Shown piece by piece: positions 14,745-23,496 of a stretch of DNA of 37,641 bases. The DNA is from Bdellovibrionales bacterium (GTDB lineage Bacteria > Bdellovibrionota > Bdellovibrionia > Bdellovibrionales > UBA1609). A program made the position numbers and the translations under genes. How positions within the stretch are numbered: position 1 is the stretch's first letter; the number at the start of each line of letters is the position of its first letter. Under the pieces are notes generated by a model, which made no database searches, was not told the DNA's origin, and saw only the letters and a program-made list of their open reading frames with translations. The stretch covers positions 16,487 through 54,127 of the forward strand of contig JAHDFM010000023.1 of assembly GCA_020628165.1 (NCBI GenBank). The letters are read 5' to 3'.

Positions 14745-16088
14745 ATGAATGCGTTTTCAACAACTTGTCTTTTATTTGTTCTTTCTAACCTTTTGTATTT
14801 CTTATACGACAGAGATTTTAACGACACCCAATCAGCTTTACTTATCTTTGCGATCACTCTTGTACAAGGGGTGTTAATGGTCATTGCATATAAGACAAGC
14901 CTTCACGAAAAACTCAATTTAAAATTACTAATAATTTGCGCCATTATTTCTAGACTCATTGTGATTCCTTCAAGCCCAATCCTTGAAGATGATTTTTATC
15001 GTTACTTATGGGACGGACACGTTTTAAGCCACAATATCAACCCTTACCTTTATGCTCCTAGTTCTGAACAGCTCGATCACTTACACACAGACTACCGACA
15101 AAACATTGGTTACATCAATGTTGCCACTATTTACCCACCACTGGCCCAGTACATATTTGCTTTTAACAGCCTTCTCGGAGGAGGGCTAACAGGTTTAAAA
15201 ATTATATTTGTTATTTTTGATTTACTAACTGCTCTCATAATCGTGCGCTGGTTGCATCTAATAAACCAGCCTATCAGCTTATCTATCTTTTACTTACTGA
15301 ACCCTATTGTGATTAAAGAAGTCGCCAACTCAGCCCATCTCGATTCTATTTTGGCTTTTTTCTTAGCGACATCTTTTTATTTACTTGATGTGTCTCGCCT
15401 AAAAACAAATTTTAAAAAAACATTCAACATGCCAACAGCCCTTGCAGCCATAAGTCTTTCCTTTGCCACTTTAATTAAAGTGAGCCCCATCTTTACCCTG
15501 CCTGCTTTTTTGCGTCAGCAAAAACATTGGTTCAAAGCTACTCTAGTTATGGCTGTCACCACAGCAGTGTTTTTTATACCCTTTATGTTTGCAGACAGGC
15601 TCATGCCCGGCATGACCTCTTTTGCCAAACACTGGGTGATTAATGAAAGTTTATTTTATCCCATCTCATACTTGGCAACAGAGATTGTTTTGCTTTTAAA
15701 GCTGGATCAGTTTCAAATGGTGAAAGGTTGGTTACTCAATGAAATTCCAGGAAAGCTCCTCTCCACTACAATTCTTGCCATGATTGTCTTTTATTATTAC
15801 TTTAAGAAAAAGTTGAGTGACAGTGCATATGCACTTCTCATTATTGTGAGCTTATTGTTATTATCACCTGTTTTTAACCCTTGGTACACCTTGTGGTTTT
15901 TACCACTGGCAATAGTTAATCGACATATGCCGACGATTTTTCTGAGTGTTGTCCTTGGATTGTCGTACAGTTACTATCTCGACCGCCCTTACTATGAAGT
16001 TTTGCGACTGATCGAGTATTTGTTATTTTTTGGCTTTTTGTACCACTGGCACTTTTTGAAAAAAGTTGTACCTAAACAGAGTGAGTAA
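14745..16088 (+). CDS. GT-C type integral membrane glycosyltransferase (mannosyltransferase-like)
   Basis: A 447-residue protein with about ten or more membrane spans. The first periplasmic loop reads EDDFYRYLWDGHVLSHNINPY, with the acidic pair typical of polyprenyl-phosphate-sugar-dependent GT-C enzymes, followed by IYPPLAQY. These enzymes transfer a sugar from a lipid-linked donor on the outer face of the inner membrane. The ATG at 14745 is chosen because AGGAGG sits just before it; the open frame begins 28 codons earlier with no such signal. Its 3' end runs 66 bases into the oppositely oriented GT2 gene. The GT2 next door would make the lipid-linked donor, a plausible two-step pathway. Sugar identity is unknown. 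Confidence 0.8.
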   Translation: MNAFSTTCLLFVLSNLLYFLYDRDFNDTQSALLIFAITLVQGVLMVIAYKTSLHEKLNLKLLIICAIISRLIVIPSSPILEDDFYRYLWDGHVLSHNINPYLYAPSSEQLDHLHTDYRQNIGYINVATIYPPLAQYIFAFNSLLGGGLTGLKIIFVIFDLLTALIIVRWLHLINQPISLSIFYLLNPIVIKEVANSAHLDSILAFFLATSFYLLDVSRLKTNFKKTFNMPTALAAISLSFATLIKVSPIFTLPAFLRQQKHWFKATLVMAVTTAVFFIPFMFADRLMPGMTSFAKHWVINESLFYPISYLATEIVLLLKLDQFQMVKGWLLNEIPGKLLSTTILAMIVFYYYFKKKLSDSAYALLIIVSLLLLSPVFNPWYTLWFLPLAIVNRHMPTIFLSVVLGLSYSYYLDRPYYEVLRLIEYLLFFGFLYHWHFLKKVVPKQSE

Positions 16089-16742
16089 AATCTTATAACC
16101 TGCAAGTACGGATCCTTTCACCGTTCCACTAATTTTAGAAACTCCGACACGTTTGCGGTAACGAACTGAAACTTCATCACAAACTAAACCTAACTTCATA
16201 GCTTTGATTTGCATTTCCATGGTCCAACCAAAGTTAGTGTCTTGCATTGCAATGCGATCGTAAGCTGTTCTAGAAATTAAGCGAAAAGGTCCTAAATCTG
16301 TAAATCTTGAACCTGTGAAAAGGTTCATAAGTGTGGTTGCCAGCCAATTTCCAAACACTGCTTGTGGCAACAAGGCGCCTGGTTCGGCCTCTCCCAAGTT
16401 GCGTGAGCCAATGACCAAGTCACTGCCTGTTTGCCTTTGTTTTTGAATCAAACGATGAATATCTTCTGGGTAATCACTGAAATCACCATCCAGAAAAACA
16501 AGTGTGTTAAACTCAAATGTTTGCTTTGCATAAGCGACACCAGCCAAACAGGCACTTCCATATCCTGGTCGAGCTTCGGAAGTGACGTGTACGCCTAAGT
16601 CTTTTACAACTTTGACAGTATTATCGGTGCTTCCATTATCAACCACGACTGTTTGTGACAAAAACTCTTTTGGAATGTTATTTAACACAAGCCCTATCGA
16701 GTCTTGCTCATTGTATGCTGGTATCACTATAGCAATTTTCAT
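16023..16742 (-). CDS. Polyprenyl-phosphate glycosyltransferase-like GT2 (DPM1-type)
   Basis: A 239-residue family 2 glycosyltransferase. It has IAIVIPAYNEQDSI (3-16), VVVDNGSTDNT (32-42), the DXD-like LDGDFSDYP (84-92), and QAVFGNWLATTLMNLFTG plus LGPFRLI typical of dolichyl/undecaprenyl-phosphate mannosyl- or glucosyltransferases. The product would be a polyprenyl-phosphate sugar. No membrane spans are evident, as in DPM1. It starts 6 bp after the YHS gene on the same strand. Its last 66 bases overlap the convergent GT-C gene, and both reading frames are clearly coding there. Confidence 0.87.
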   Translation of the reverse strand: MKIAIVIPAYNEQDSIGLVLNNIPKEFLSQTVVVDNGSTDNTVKVVKDLGVHVTSEARPGYGSACLAGVAYAKQTFEFNTLVFLDGDFSDYPEDIHRLIQKQRQTGSDLVIGSRNLGEAEPGALLPQAVFGNWLATTLMNLFTGSRFTDLGPFRLISRTAYDRIAMQDTNFGWTMEMQIKAMKLGLVCDEVSVRYRKRVGVSKISGTVKGSVLAGYKILLTLFRYNFFQKVPVVQKAKK

Positions 16743-16748
16743 AATCTC

Positions 16749-17270
16749 TTACCTTCTTCTGGCCTTGACTAATATTCGTCTCCATCTTCTATCAGCTGAA
16801 GACTCTAGGCTTGATTTATCATCCAACCAGCTTTGTCTTGCATCACTATTAATAAAGAAATGAAGACGGTCGCCATCTAAGTCAAAAAGAACTGGGTCAA
16901 TATCTACTTTTTGACCAGCCACACCCATGGCATAAGCACACCAGCCACCATAAGTCGGCTCATACTTAAGAACTTTTTGCCCTGTTTGCTTGTTTTTTAT
17001 AGCCTCATCCATAAAAAGATCAAGGTTCTCTTGGTTGGCAAAGTAATAAGTCACACCGCCAAAATCCATAGATATTTCAGGATTCCCTTTTAATGCAGCT
17101 CCGCCACCTTCAGGAAAATAAGACACTGGATCATAGCCCTTTAAGCCCAACCCCTTATCTAAATTGTACTCTTGAATTTCTTTGAGACGATCGGCACCGT
17201 CTGAGGCTAAGCTCATAGACCCCCAAGAACAAAAAGCTAACAATGAAACCAATATGGTTAACAACTTCAT
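16749..17270 (-). CDS. Exported YHS-domain protein
   Basis: A 173-residue protein with a signal peptide (to about Ala22) and a YHS-type domain: LKGYDPVSYF (43-52), GGVTYYFANQENLDLF (71-86), EPTYGGWCAYAM (104-115), then VDIDPVLFDLDGDRLHFF. This exact layout is common in exported YHS proteins of proteobacteria; a metal or haem ligand has been suggested for YHS domains but the role is unknown. GAGGGGG precedes the ATG. It is the first gene of a two-gene unit with the GT2. Confidence 0.87.
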   Translation of the reverse strand: MKLLTILVSLLAFCSWGSMSLASDGADRLKEIQEYNLDKGLGLKGYDPVSYFPEGGGAALKGNPEISMDFGGVTYYFANQENLDLFMDEAIKNKQTGQKVLKYEPTYGGWCAYAMGVAGQKVDIDPVLFDLDGDRLHFFINSDARQSWLDDKSSLESSADRRWRRILVKARRR

Positions 17271-17340
17271 AAATCCCCCTCTTATTTTTAATGTTTATGT
17301 TGTGTTGTTTGCTGTGTTCAAATTGGCATAAGTGGAAAGT

Positions 17341-17368
17341 TTTATAAATTTTTATATAATTAATTCAA
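17341..17368 (-). promoter_or_regulatory. Candidate promoter of the YHS/GT2 unit
   Basis: On the minus strand TTGAAT (17368-17363) and TATAAA (17346-17341) are 16 bases apart, with transcription expected about 60 bases before the YHS gene. The surroundings are AT-rich, so chance matches are possible. Confidence 0.4.
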
Positions 17369-17720
17369 AGTTTAGATTTTCTTAAACAGTTTTAGAGCCT
17401 GCAATTTAAACAGATCGACGAATATAACTACCCACTATTTCTTCACTTTTTTATAACTCTTCAGGTGAAGCTGATTTATCTGTATGTGTTTCCCCTTAGA
17501 AAGTTTAAGTTTAAAAATAGAGACAGTCTGCTTTTTCAACTCTAAAGAACTAAGCGCAAAAAACTGTAACCAATAGAACGACCTAACTGCATGATTATTA
17601 TCAAATAAAACCTATCACATGGACAATTGTTGACAGTAAAGTGAGCTCTATCCCAGCACAATGGTCGAACAAGTGATTATTGTAGAACAACTTATCAATA
17701 AGAAAATTTTATAGACCAGC

Positions 17721-17751
17721 TTGAATTTTTTTGTTTATAAGATTATCTTAT
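17721..17751 (+). promoter_or_regulatory. Candidate LysR-gene promoter with overlapping inverted repeat
   Basis: TTGAAT (17721-17726), 17 bases, TATCTT (17744-17749). Overlapping the -10 is ATAAGAT-T-ATCTTAT (17737-17751), a perfect 7-base inverted repeat around one base. Its position suggests repression when bound, possibly autoregulation by the LysR protein, though the spacing is not the classical T-N11-A. Confidence 0.45.
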
Positions 17752-17841
17752 GTCAGCAAGGTTAAGAGCCTGAATTGCTAGATATAGCATAAATATTTTA
17801 AATACCGGCGACAAGCCTGATTAAAAAAGGAAGGTCTGATA

Positions 17842-18747
17842 ATGAATTTGCAACAGCTCACCACATTCTGTACCGTATTAAGTGAAGGCAGTATGACTGC
17901 CGCTGCTGATAAATTATTTCTAACACAGCCAGCTGTTAGCCAACAAATTCGAAGCCTCGAAGAAGACATGGCAGCCCAACTCTTAGTAAGAGGAGTCAGG
18001 CAAATCAAACCTACATTGCAAGGTCAGCTCCTTTTTGATTACGCTAAAAAAATTCTCCACCTGACCCAGCAAGCTGAAGTGGCCATTCAAACCATTTCAC
18101 AAGATATATCAGGAAGTCTTAGAATCGGAACCGTCAATTCAATGGGAATGTATTTGATCAGTCCTATTATCGGTCTTTTCCTCAAGCACAACTCTAAATT
18201 AAATATCAAACTTGTTTACGGTAGCTATGAGCAAGTTATTGACGGAATGAAGACAAACCAAATTGATGTTTCGATCTTACCAGACTCTGAAAGTGAGTTT
18301 AATGTCAACTTAGAAGAGTTTGAATCACAGTTTTTATTCAAAGATGAAATGTGGTTAGCAGCTTCAGGACGTGACAGCTCAGTTCCTGGCAACATCGATG
18401 TTAAAGAATTCAATAGTCGCCCTATTGTTATTTATTCTGAAATGTATCCACAATTTAAACGACTTTTTGAAAAACAAATGATAGCAAACAATATTGAGTT
18501 CTATCCGGTGTTTGAGTCTGATAACGTAGGAACATTAAAGCGCGTTGTCGAGTCTGGATTAGGCTGGGGTTTCTTACCAGCTCACAGTATCAAAAAACAA
18601 ATCAGAACCAATCGCTTAGTGAGGGTTCTTGCCGACGACCTAAAGTACTCAGTGAATATTAATTTATACACACGTAAAACGGCGTCTTTAAAGCAAATGT
18701 CTGAAGTCTTGTATAGAGCTTTGAAACAGCAAGCCCTAAATCAATAA
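17842..18747 (+). CDS. LysR-family transcriptional regulator
   Basis: A 301-residue LTTR. The N-terminal winged HTH (1-60) has the family signature MTAAADKLFLTQPAVSQQIR, followed by the linker helix and a two-lobed substrate-binding domain (~88-295), with the typical SGLGWGFLPAH near the end. AGGAAGG lies upstream of the ATG. The gene shares one base with the start of the next gene (TAATG), which is unusual since LysR genes are more often divergent from their targets. The co-inducer cannot be inferred. Confidence 0.93.
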   Translation: MNLQQLTTFCTVLSEGSMTAAADKLFLTQPAVSQQIRSLEEDMAAQLLVRGVRQIKPTLQGQLLFDYAKKILHLTQQAEVAIQTISQDISGSLRIGTVNSMGMYLISPIIGLFLKHNSKLNIKLVYGSYEQVIDGMKTNQIDVSILPDSESEFNVNLEEFESQFLFKDEMWLAASGRDSSVPGNIDVKEFNSRPIVIYSEMYPQFKRLFEKQMIANNIEFYPVFESDNVGTLKRVVESGLGWGFLPAHSIKKQIRTNRLVRVLADDLKYSVNINLYTRKTASLKQMSEVLYRALKQQALNQ

Positions 18748-20561
18748 TGAGGTTTAGTCGCCGATTTAAAACAATCAATTTCATAGTTTTGTTATCGATT
18801 ATGACGGTCGGCAACTCATACGCATCAGCTGAAACAAGTTGCCCTCCGCAAAATAGTCATCTTGAAATTATAAAACGCCTCGACCTGAATATAGATGCAG
18901 AATCTTTTATAACAAAATCTGAAAGTGGCACCTGCGATTCTCTTGCCTTAGATCAAGTTTTAAAAACGTTCACACAACTTCATCAGTTAAAATTTGCCGA
19001 GCTACCTGAAAAGTGGAACAATAGAAGCACTCGCAAACTCATGAGTCCATGGCAGTTTTTTAATAAAACAAATGTAAAGATCACTTATACTCAGCGTTTA
19101 GGTATGGCGGCTTTCTATGTCTATAAACAGAATTTAATGGTCATCACACAAAACTTTTTTAAATCTAATGTTGTAGAACAAATGGGAATCCTCATTCATG
19201 AAAGAGCCCATGCTTTGGCAGAAGTCAAAGATCATACAAAGTGTCGACATGGTCAGCTTCAATTTGTACACGGAGCTTGTGATAACTTTTTATCAGAGAG
19301 AAGTGCTGTGACTTCCTACGGAATGCATTACTGGTTCTTTAAACTGTACGCCAACTTGTCTCTTAACACATCTCATGACAACAAAATGCTAGCCCTCATT
19401 GCCGCAGAACAAATCATAGGTCACCGGGTTAACTTTCCTAAAACAGAAATGTCATACAACGATGTCTTAACTGTCAGTTTAGAAAAAGACGGAATTGTGA
19501 CCGTCGCAGTCATCGATCCTATCACTCAAAATCTCATTCCAATGACTGGACTCAGGGATAAGGTTCTTAATATTTCTGAAGATAAAAAAACAAGTGGAAC
19601 ATTGCTTAAACTTAATAATGGTGAATATTTAGGCTTGAGCACAAACCAGCTCCTTTCACCTGAAACAACCAAAGCTTTTAGCTTTGATACTGATATCACC
19701 ATATCATCTGTCAAAGCCATTTTTCATCCAGACCTTCTATCGAGTCGATACGCATTGCTTGACCAAGACAACCATATGCACATCGAACAGCTTGATAGAA
19801 AGCAAGGAACTTTAAAGTATCAACCTAATAAGTCCCTCAAACAACAAGTCCGTCATGTTTTCAGCCTCAGTGAATACTTTAACGTTGGATTGACCGTTGA
19901 TGATATCGTTCACGTTTATGATTTTTCTTTTAATTCTTTAGGCTCTGATCGTTACAACTTATTTAGAAGTATTTCCCCGTCCTACTTTGGTGGAAGCATA
20001 TTGGGTGTTAATTCACTGGGTGAAGCCATGAATGTCGACTTGATCATAGAGCCTATGTCACAAGGATTTCAAAGTTTAGACATCAATTCCGCTCATGATA
20101 ACATTAATGATGCATTGATGTTTAAAGAAGGTTCCAGTATTCAAGTGATTCTTAAACAAGACGACTCACTTTATATTCACTCTTTAGATTTTGAAAACAC
20201 AAATAATGAAATCAAAATTGGAAGTAAGGTCAATAACATAGTTATTAATCAAGCTATCTTTGTCGATTCCGACTTATACAAAAATTCACCTGAATCACAA
20301 AAATTTTCAGCTCAGTGTCAAGTAAAGAAAGTTAAGACAGAGCCATGGTTAAAACGACCTATAGGAATAAATAACAAGAATGAGCTTGTTGTTCTGACAA
20401 ATGATGAGTGTGTCCTAGTCAGCTCTAAAGTTAAAAACTTTCACTTTGATCAGTCAGACCCAGAAAAAAGTCAACATGGATTTTCTAGCAGCTTGCTTGT
20501 CATTGAAAAGACTGATCAAAGCAAAAAAGTTGTAAAAGCTTATTTAGATAAAGCTGACTAA
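18747..20561 (+). CDS. Exported protein with HExxH zinc-peptidase-like motif
   Basis: A 604-residue protein with a signal peptide (hydrophobic ~11-26, cleavage near YASA|E). Residues 147-161 (GILIHERAHALAEVK) contain H151-E152-x-x-H155 in a helix-like context, and a possible third ligand, Glu184, in FLSERSAVTSYG 29 residues on. Two cysteines between them (166, 178) may stabilise the site. The rest (~230-604) looks beta-rich, like a propeller or repeat domain, without a recognised signature. It starts on the last base of the LysR gene and ends exactly where the opposing M16 gene ends, with no spacer. Peptidase activity is inference from the motif. Confidence 0.7.
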   Translation: MRFSRRFKTINFIVLLSIMTVGNSYASAETSCPPQNSHLEIIKRLDLNIDAESFITKSESGTCDSLALDQVLKTFTQLHQLKFAELPEKWNNRSTRKLMSPWQFFNKTNVKITYTQRLGMAAFYVYKQNLMVITQNFFKSNVVEQMGILIHERAHALAEVKDHTKCRHGQLQFVHGACDNFLSERSAVTSYGMHYWFFKLYANLSLNTSHDNKMLALIAAEQIIGHRVNFPKTEMSYNDVLTVSLEKDGIVTVAVIDPITQNLIPMTGLRDKVLNISEDKKTSGTLLKLNNGEYLGLSTNQLLSPETTKAFSFDTDITISSVKAIFHPDLLSSRYALLDQDNHMHIEQLDRKQGTLKYQPNKSLKQQVRHVFSLSEYFNVGLTVDDIVHVYDFSFNSLGSDRYNLFRSISPSYFGGSILGVNSLGEAMNVDLIIEPMSQGFQSLDINSAHDNINDALMFKEGSSIQVILKQDDSLYIHSLDFENTNNEIKIGSKVNNIVINQAIFVDSDLYKNSPESQKFSAQCQVKKVKTEPWLKRPIGINNKNELVVLTNDECVLVSSKVKNFHFDQSDPEKSQHGFSSSLLVIEKTDQSKKVVKAYLDKAD

Positions 20562-21965
20562 TTACTTAAGGTCAGTATGTTTATAGTGCTGAAATTCACC
20601 CATATTCTTGATCTGTTCGTAAACCTCTGATTTGTCAGACACCAATATCACTTGAAGGTTTTTTGGTGTGATGTATTTTTTTGCGACTCGCTGAACATCC
20701 GCCACTGTCACTTGGTCCACTTTGCTAGTATAAGTCTTTAAATAGTCAAGAGGCACACCTAAGTATTTAAGTAACATGATATTGTATGCCACACTCGTCG
20801 GTGTTTCTAGCACACTTGGAAATGTTCCTTTCAAGTATTGTTTTGTCAGTGTCAGCTCATCTTCGGTGACCCCATCAGCAATGAACTTATTAACGGTTTC
20901 ATACACAGTGTCGAGCGTTTCTTTGACTCTTCCATGTTGGGTGAAGGTACTTATTGTAAATGCACCTGTCTGTTTAGGTGATGAGAAAAATGAACCAATG
21001 CTATAGGTCAGACCTTTTTTAACTCGCACCTCTGTAAGTAGCCGCGAACTAAAACCACGTCCTAAAATAGCGTTCATAACTCTAATAGGGATAAAGTCTT
21101 TATTGTTTCTTGAGATTCCCAAGTGAGTAAAACGAATCTGAGTTTGTTTAGCTCCTGGCTTATGGACCAAGTGTATTTTTGAATCTGTTTTGCTCACTTT
21201 CTCAAATTCAACCTCCTCAAAGTCTCTTGTTGATGGCCAGCGCTCGACAAGTGTTTCTAACTTAGCCATCACTTGAGCTTTATTAAATTGACCAACAACA
21301 GCTAACATAGCCCCCTTTGGCTGATAGAATTTTTTATAATAGTTCACAACGTCTTTCTGTGAAATGCGTCGGACAGTTTTAGCTGAGCCCGAAACTGAAT
21401 TTTCATAGGGGTGCCCTTTAAAAACCACCTTATTCGCCAAAGTGCCTGCCAATGAAGAGGCATCATCCAAAGACTTTAATTTTTGAGCATCTAGCTTTTT
21501 TTTGAAGCGACTGAACTCTGACCAGCTATATCTTGGCGAAGTTAACACCTCAGTAAAATCACTAAAAAGCTCATCCTGATACGTTGATAATGATGACGCC
21601 TCCACCATGGTGTAGTCTCGACTCACAGACACACTTAAGTCACTGCCTTTTTGCTCAAGGCTGCTTGCAATTTGTTTAGCTGAGCGCTTATGTGTTCCCA
21701 TTTTTAAAAGCTCACCGGCGAAGTAGGCAACTCCACTCTTTTGCGCAGGATCGTTCACTGAACCTGCTGGAATCAATAAACTCAAATTAAGAAGTGGCAA
21801 TTTATCACTTTTTAAAAAGAGAACCTCTAGGCCGTTACTAAGAACTTCAACTTCATAATTCGGTAACACAAATCGCGCATCTGCAGAGGGCGATGTGATG
21901 TTTTTCACTTTGGTTGCACACGAGCTCAAAAACAAACTTAATATTATTAACGCTAATATTTTCAT
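20562..21965 (-). CDS. M16 peptidase-like lipoprotein without the zinc motif
   Basis: A 467-residue M16-family protein that starts with a lipoprotein signal (SLFLSSC). It keeps the M16 fold (VLSNGLEVLFLKSDKLPLLN, RISQKDVVNYYKKFYQPKGAMLAVVG) but the HxxEH position reads AYFAGELL, so it should be catalytically dead. Active/inactive M16 pairs forming one chamber are well known. Its start is taken as the ATG at 21965, where the signal begins and AGG is well spaced; an ATG three codons upstream is adjacent to the stop of the active partner. Only about ten bases separate it from that partner, so both come from one message. Confidence 0.85.
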   Translation of the reverse strand: MKILALIILSLFLSSCATKVKNITSPSADARFVLPNYEVEVLSNGLEVLFLKSDKLPLLNLSLLIPAGSVNDPAQKSGVAYFAGELLKMGTHKRSAKQIASSLEQKGSDLSVSVSRDYTMVEASSLSTYQDELFSDFTEVLTSPRYSWSEFSRFKKKLDAQKLKSLDDASSLAGTLANKVVFKGHPYENSVSGSAKTVRRISQKDVVNYYKKFYQPKGAMLAVVGQFNKAQVMAKLETLVERWPSTRDFEEVEFEKVSKTDSKIHLVHKPGAKQTQIRFTHLGISRNNKDFIPIRVMNAILGRGFSSRLLTEVRVKKGLTYSIGSFFSSPKQTGAFTISTFTQHGRVKETLDTVYETVNKFIADGVTEDELTLTKQYLKGTFPSVLETPTSVAYNIMLLKYLGVPLDYLKTYTSKVDQVTVADVQRVAKKYITPKNLQVILVSDKSEVYEQIKNMGEFQHYKHTDLK

Positions 21966-21975
21966 AAAAACCATC

Positions 21976-23286
21976 CTATTTTTTGATCACTGCTACGTAA
22001 GAACCAAACTCTTTTCTAAAATATTTTTGAGCCACTCGCTTTATATCTTCGTTGCTCACTTTGTTATAACGTTCTAAATCTTTAAAGAACTGTGTGTAAT
22101 CACCAAAATAAATTTCGTTGAGAGCCAGTAATTTAGCCTTGCTATTCACAGTGCTCAAAGCACCCACATAAGATTTCATCACTTGATTTTTTGATCTTTC
22201 TAGTTCGCTATCTGTAATTCCATTTTTTATGATTTTCTCAAGCTCTTCACGTACGATTTGCCGTGATCGCTTAAGATATTTTTTATTTTTAACTGAAACA
22301 AAAACAGCAAAAAGCCCAGGGTCCATAATACTATAGGAGAATGAGTAAGCTTGAGTAGCAATCTGACCTTTGTACACAAGTCGTTGATACAATCGACTCG
22401 TTTCCCCACCCCCTAAAACTGACGACAAAATATCTAAAGCAAAGCTATCATCTGTACCCGCAGCTGTACCTTTGTAGGCCATATAAAAACTTGGGCTTTG
22501 CACATCTTTTTTAAGAACAGTTTCTCGAGGTGACAGCTGATTAGGTTCTTGTGGCAACTTCACATCAGGCAAAGGTTGAGAAGGAATGGACCCATAGTAT
22601 TTTTCAATGAGTGATTTTACATACGGAATGTCAAAGTAACCGGCAATGACGATGATAGAATTATTTGGGGCATAATAGGTTTTATAAAAAGTTTTTAAAT
22701 CAGAAATGGTTGCTGCATTGAGATCTTTCATTGAACCTAGAATGGACTCTTTATAAGGGTGCACTTTATACACCGTTGAGAACATAGCTTCTTGCAAATA
22801 ACCACTCACACGATTTTCAACTCGGAATCGCCTTTCTTCTTTGACAACCTCACGCTCACTGTCAATGGTCTCTTGCTTGAATAACAAGTTGATCATGCGA
22901 TCGGATTCAATGTCTAAAACTTTATCGAGCTTTCCAGCTGGCAAGTTAACAAAATAGCCAGTGTAATCACGACTGGTGAAGGCGTTGTTACTACCACCAT
23001 TGAGTTTAATCAATTTTTCAAAATCTGCGCCACTGTACTTAGCTGTTCCCTTAAACATTAAATGTTCAAAAAAATGTGCTAATCCTGTTTGACCTTTTTT
23101 TTCATTGCGGGACCCAACACGGTACCATTGATGAAAACTAACTATGGGCACTGACTTATCCTGATGGAGCAAAACCGTCAGTCCATTTTTAAGTTTGTAC
23201 TTTTCAACTTTAAAGTCCAGTTTTAGCTGGGCCTCAGTCAAAGATGAAAACAATATGAGGAACATTAATATTAATATATTTTTCAT
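21976..23286 (-). CDS. M16-family zinc metallopeptidase
   Basis: A 436-residue exported peptidase: signal peptide (~1-19), then the M16 N-terminal domain with LAHFFEHLMFKGT (69-81), in which H71-x-x-E74-H75 is the inverted zinc motif; the EREVVKEERR helix downstream supplies the third ligand. The C-terminal M16 domain (~180-430) follows. Family members degrade unfolded peptides. Length fits the short M16B type that works as a pair. A ribosome-binding site AGGGA precedes the ATG. Confidence 0.93.
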   Translation of the reverse strand: MKNILILMFLILFSSLTEAQLKLDFKVEKYKLKNGLTVLLHQDKSVPIVSFHQWYRVGSRNEKKGQTGLAHFFEHLMFKGTAKYSGADFEKLIKLNGGSNNAFTSRDYTGYFVNLPAGKLDKVLDIESDRMINLLFKQETIDSEREVVKEERRFRVENRVSGYLQEAMFSTVYKVHPYKESILGSMKDLNAATISDLKTFYKTYYAPNNSIIVIAGYFDIPYVKSLIEKYYGSIPSQPLPDVKLPQEPNQLSPRETVLKKDVQSPSFYMAYKGTAAGTDDSFALDILSSVLGGGETSRLYQRLVYKGQIATQAYSFSYSIMDPGLFAVFVSVKNKKYLKRSRQIVREELEKIIKNGITDSELERSKNQVMKSYVGALSTVNSKAKLLALNEIYFGDYTQFFKDLERYNKVSNEDIKRVAQKYFRKEFGSYVAVIKK

Positions 23287-23327
23287 GAAATCCCTGCTCG
23301 TGATGACGTTAGGCTTATTGATCTCAT

Positions 23328-23356
23328 ATGATACGAAATAGTTTTTTTAGAAGCAA
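23328..23356 (-). promoter_or_regulatory. Candidate promoter of the M16 pair
   Basis: On the minus strand TTGCTT (23356-23351), 17 bases, TATCAT (23333-23328), about 40 bases upstream of the M16 start. Confidence 0.35.
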
Positions 23357-23404
23357 ACAATAAACTGACTGTGTTTTCGAGAGTATTCAATTTAAAGTAC
23401 TTAT

Positions 23405-23465
23405 AGTTTGGTAGGTCCTTCGCTGCGCTCAGGATGACAGTGCTTTACTCGGAATGACGGGTATG
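23405..23465. repeat. Intergenic repeat-like element
   Basis: The stretch holds GTCCTTCGCTGCGCTCAGGA, whose ends TCCT and AGGA can pair, and two related sub-units CTCAGGATGACAG and CTCGGAATGACGG. Motifs of the type TCCTTCGCTGCGCTCAGGATGACA recur between genes in many unrelated bacterial genomes. A degenerate partner (GGTCCTTCGCTGTGC) is at 9929-9943 in this window. Confidence 0.5.
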
Positions 23466-23496
23466 TGCTGGGTGACTTTGTTTGATTTTTTTAAAA

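Larger units (their letters stand above)
17271..17841. other. 571-bp intergenic region between YHS and LysR genes
   Basis: No supported gene. It is AT-rich and holds the candidate promoters for both divergent units (17341-17368 on minus, 17721-17749 on plus) and a 15-base inverted repeat at 17737-17751. The centre (about 17380-17700) shows no feature that I can name; a small RNA cannot be excluded. Confidence 0.6.

Noticed and set aside
17380-17700. Small RNA in the gap before the LysR gene
   Set aside because: No terminator-like hairpin with a U run or convincing promoter was visible.
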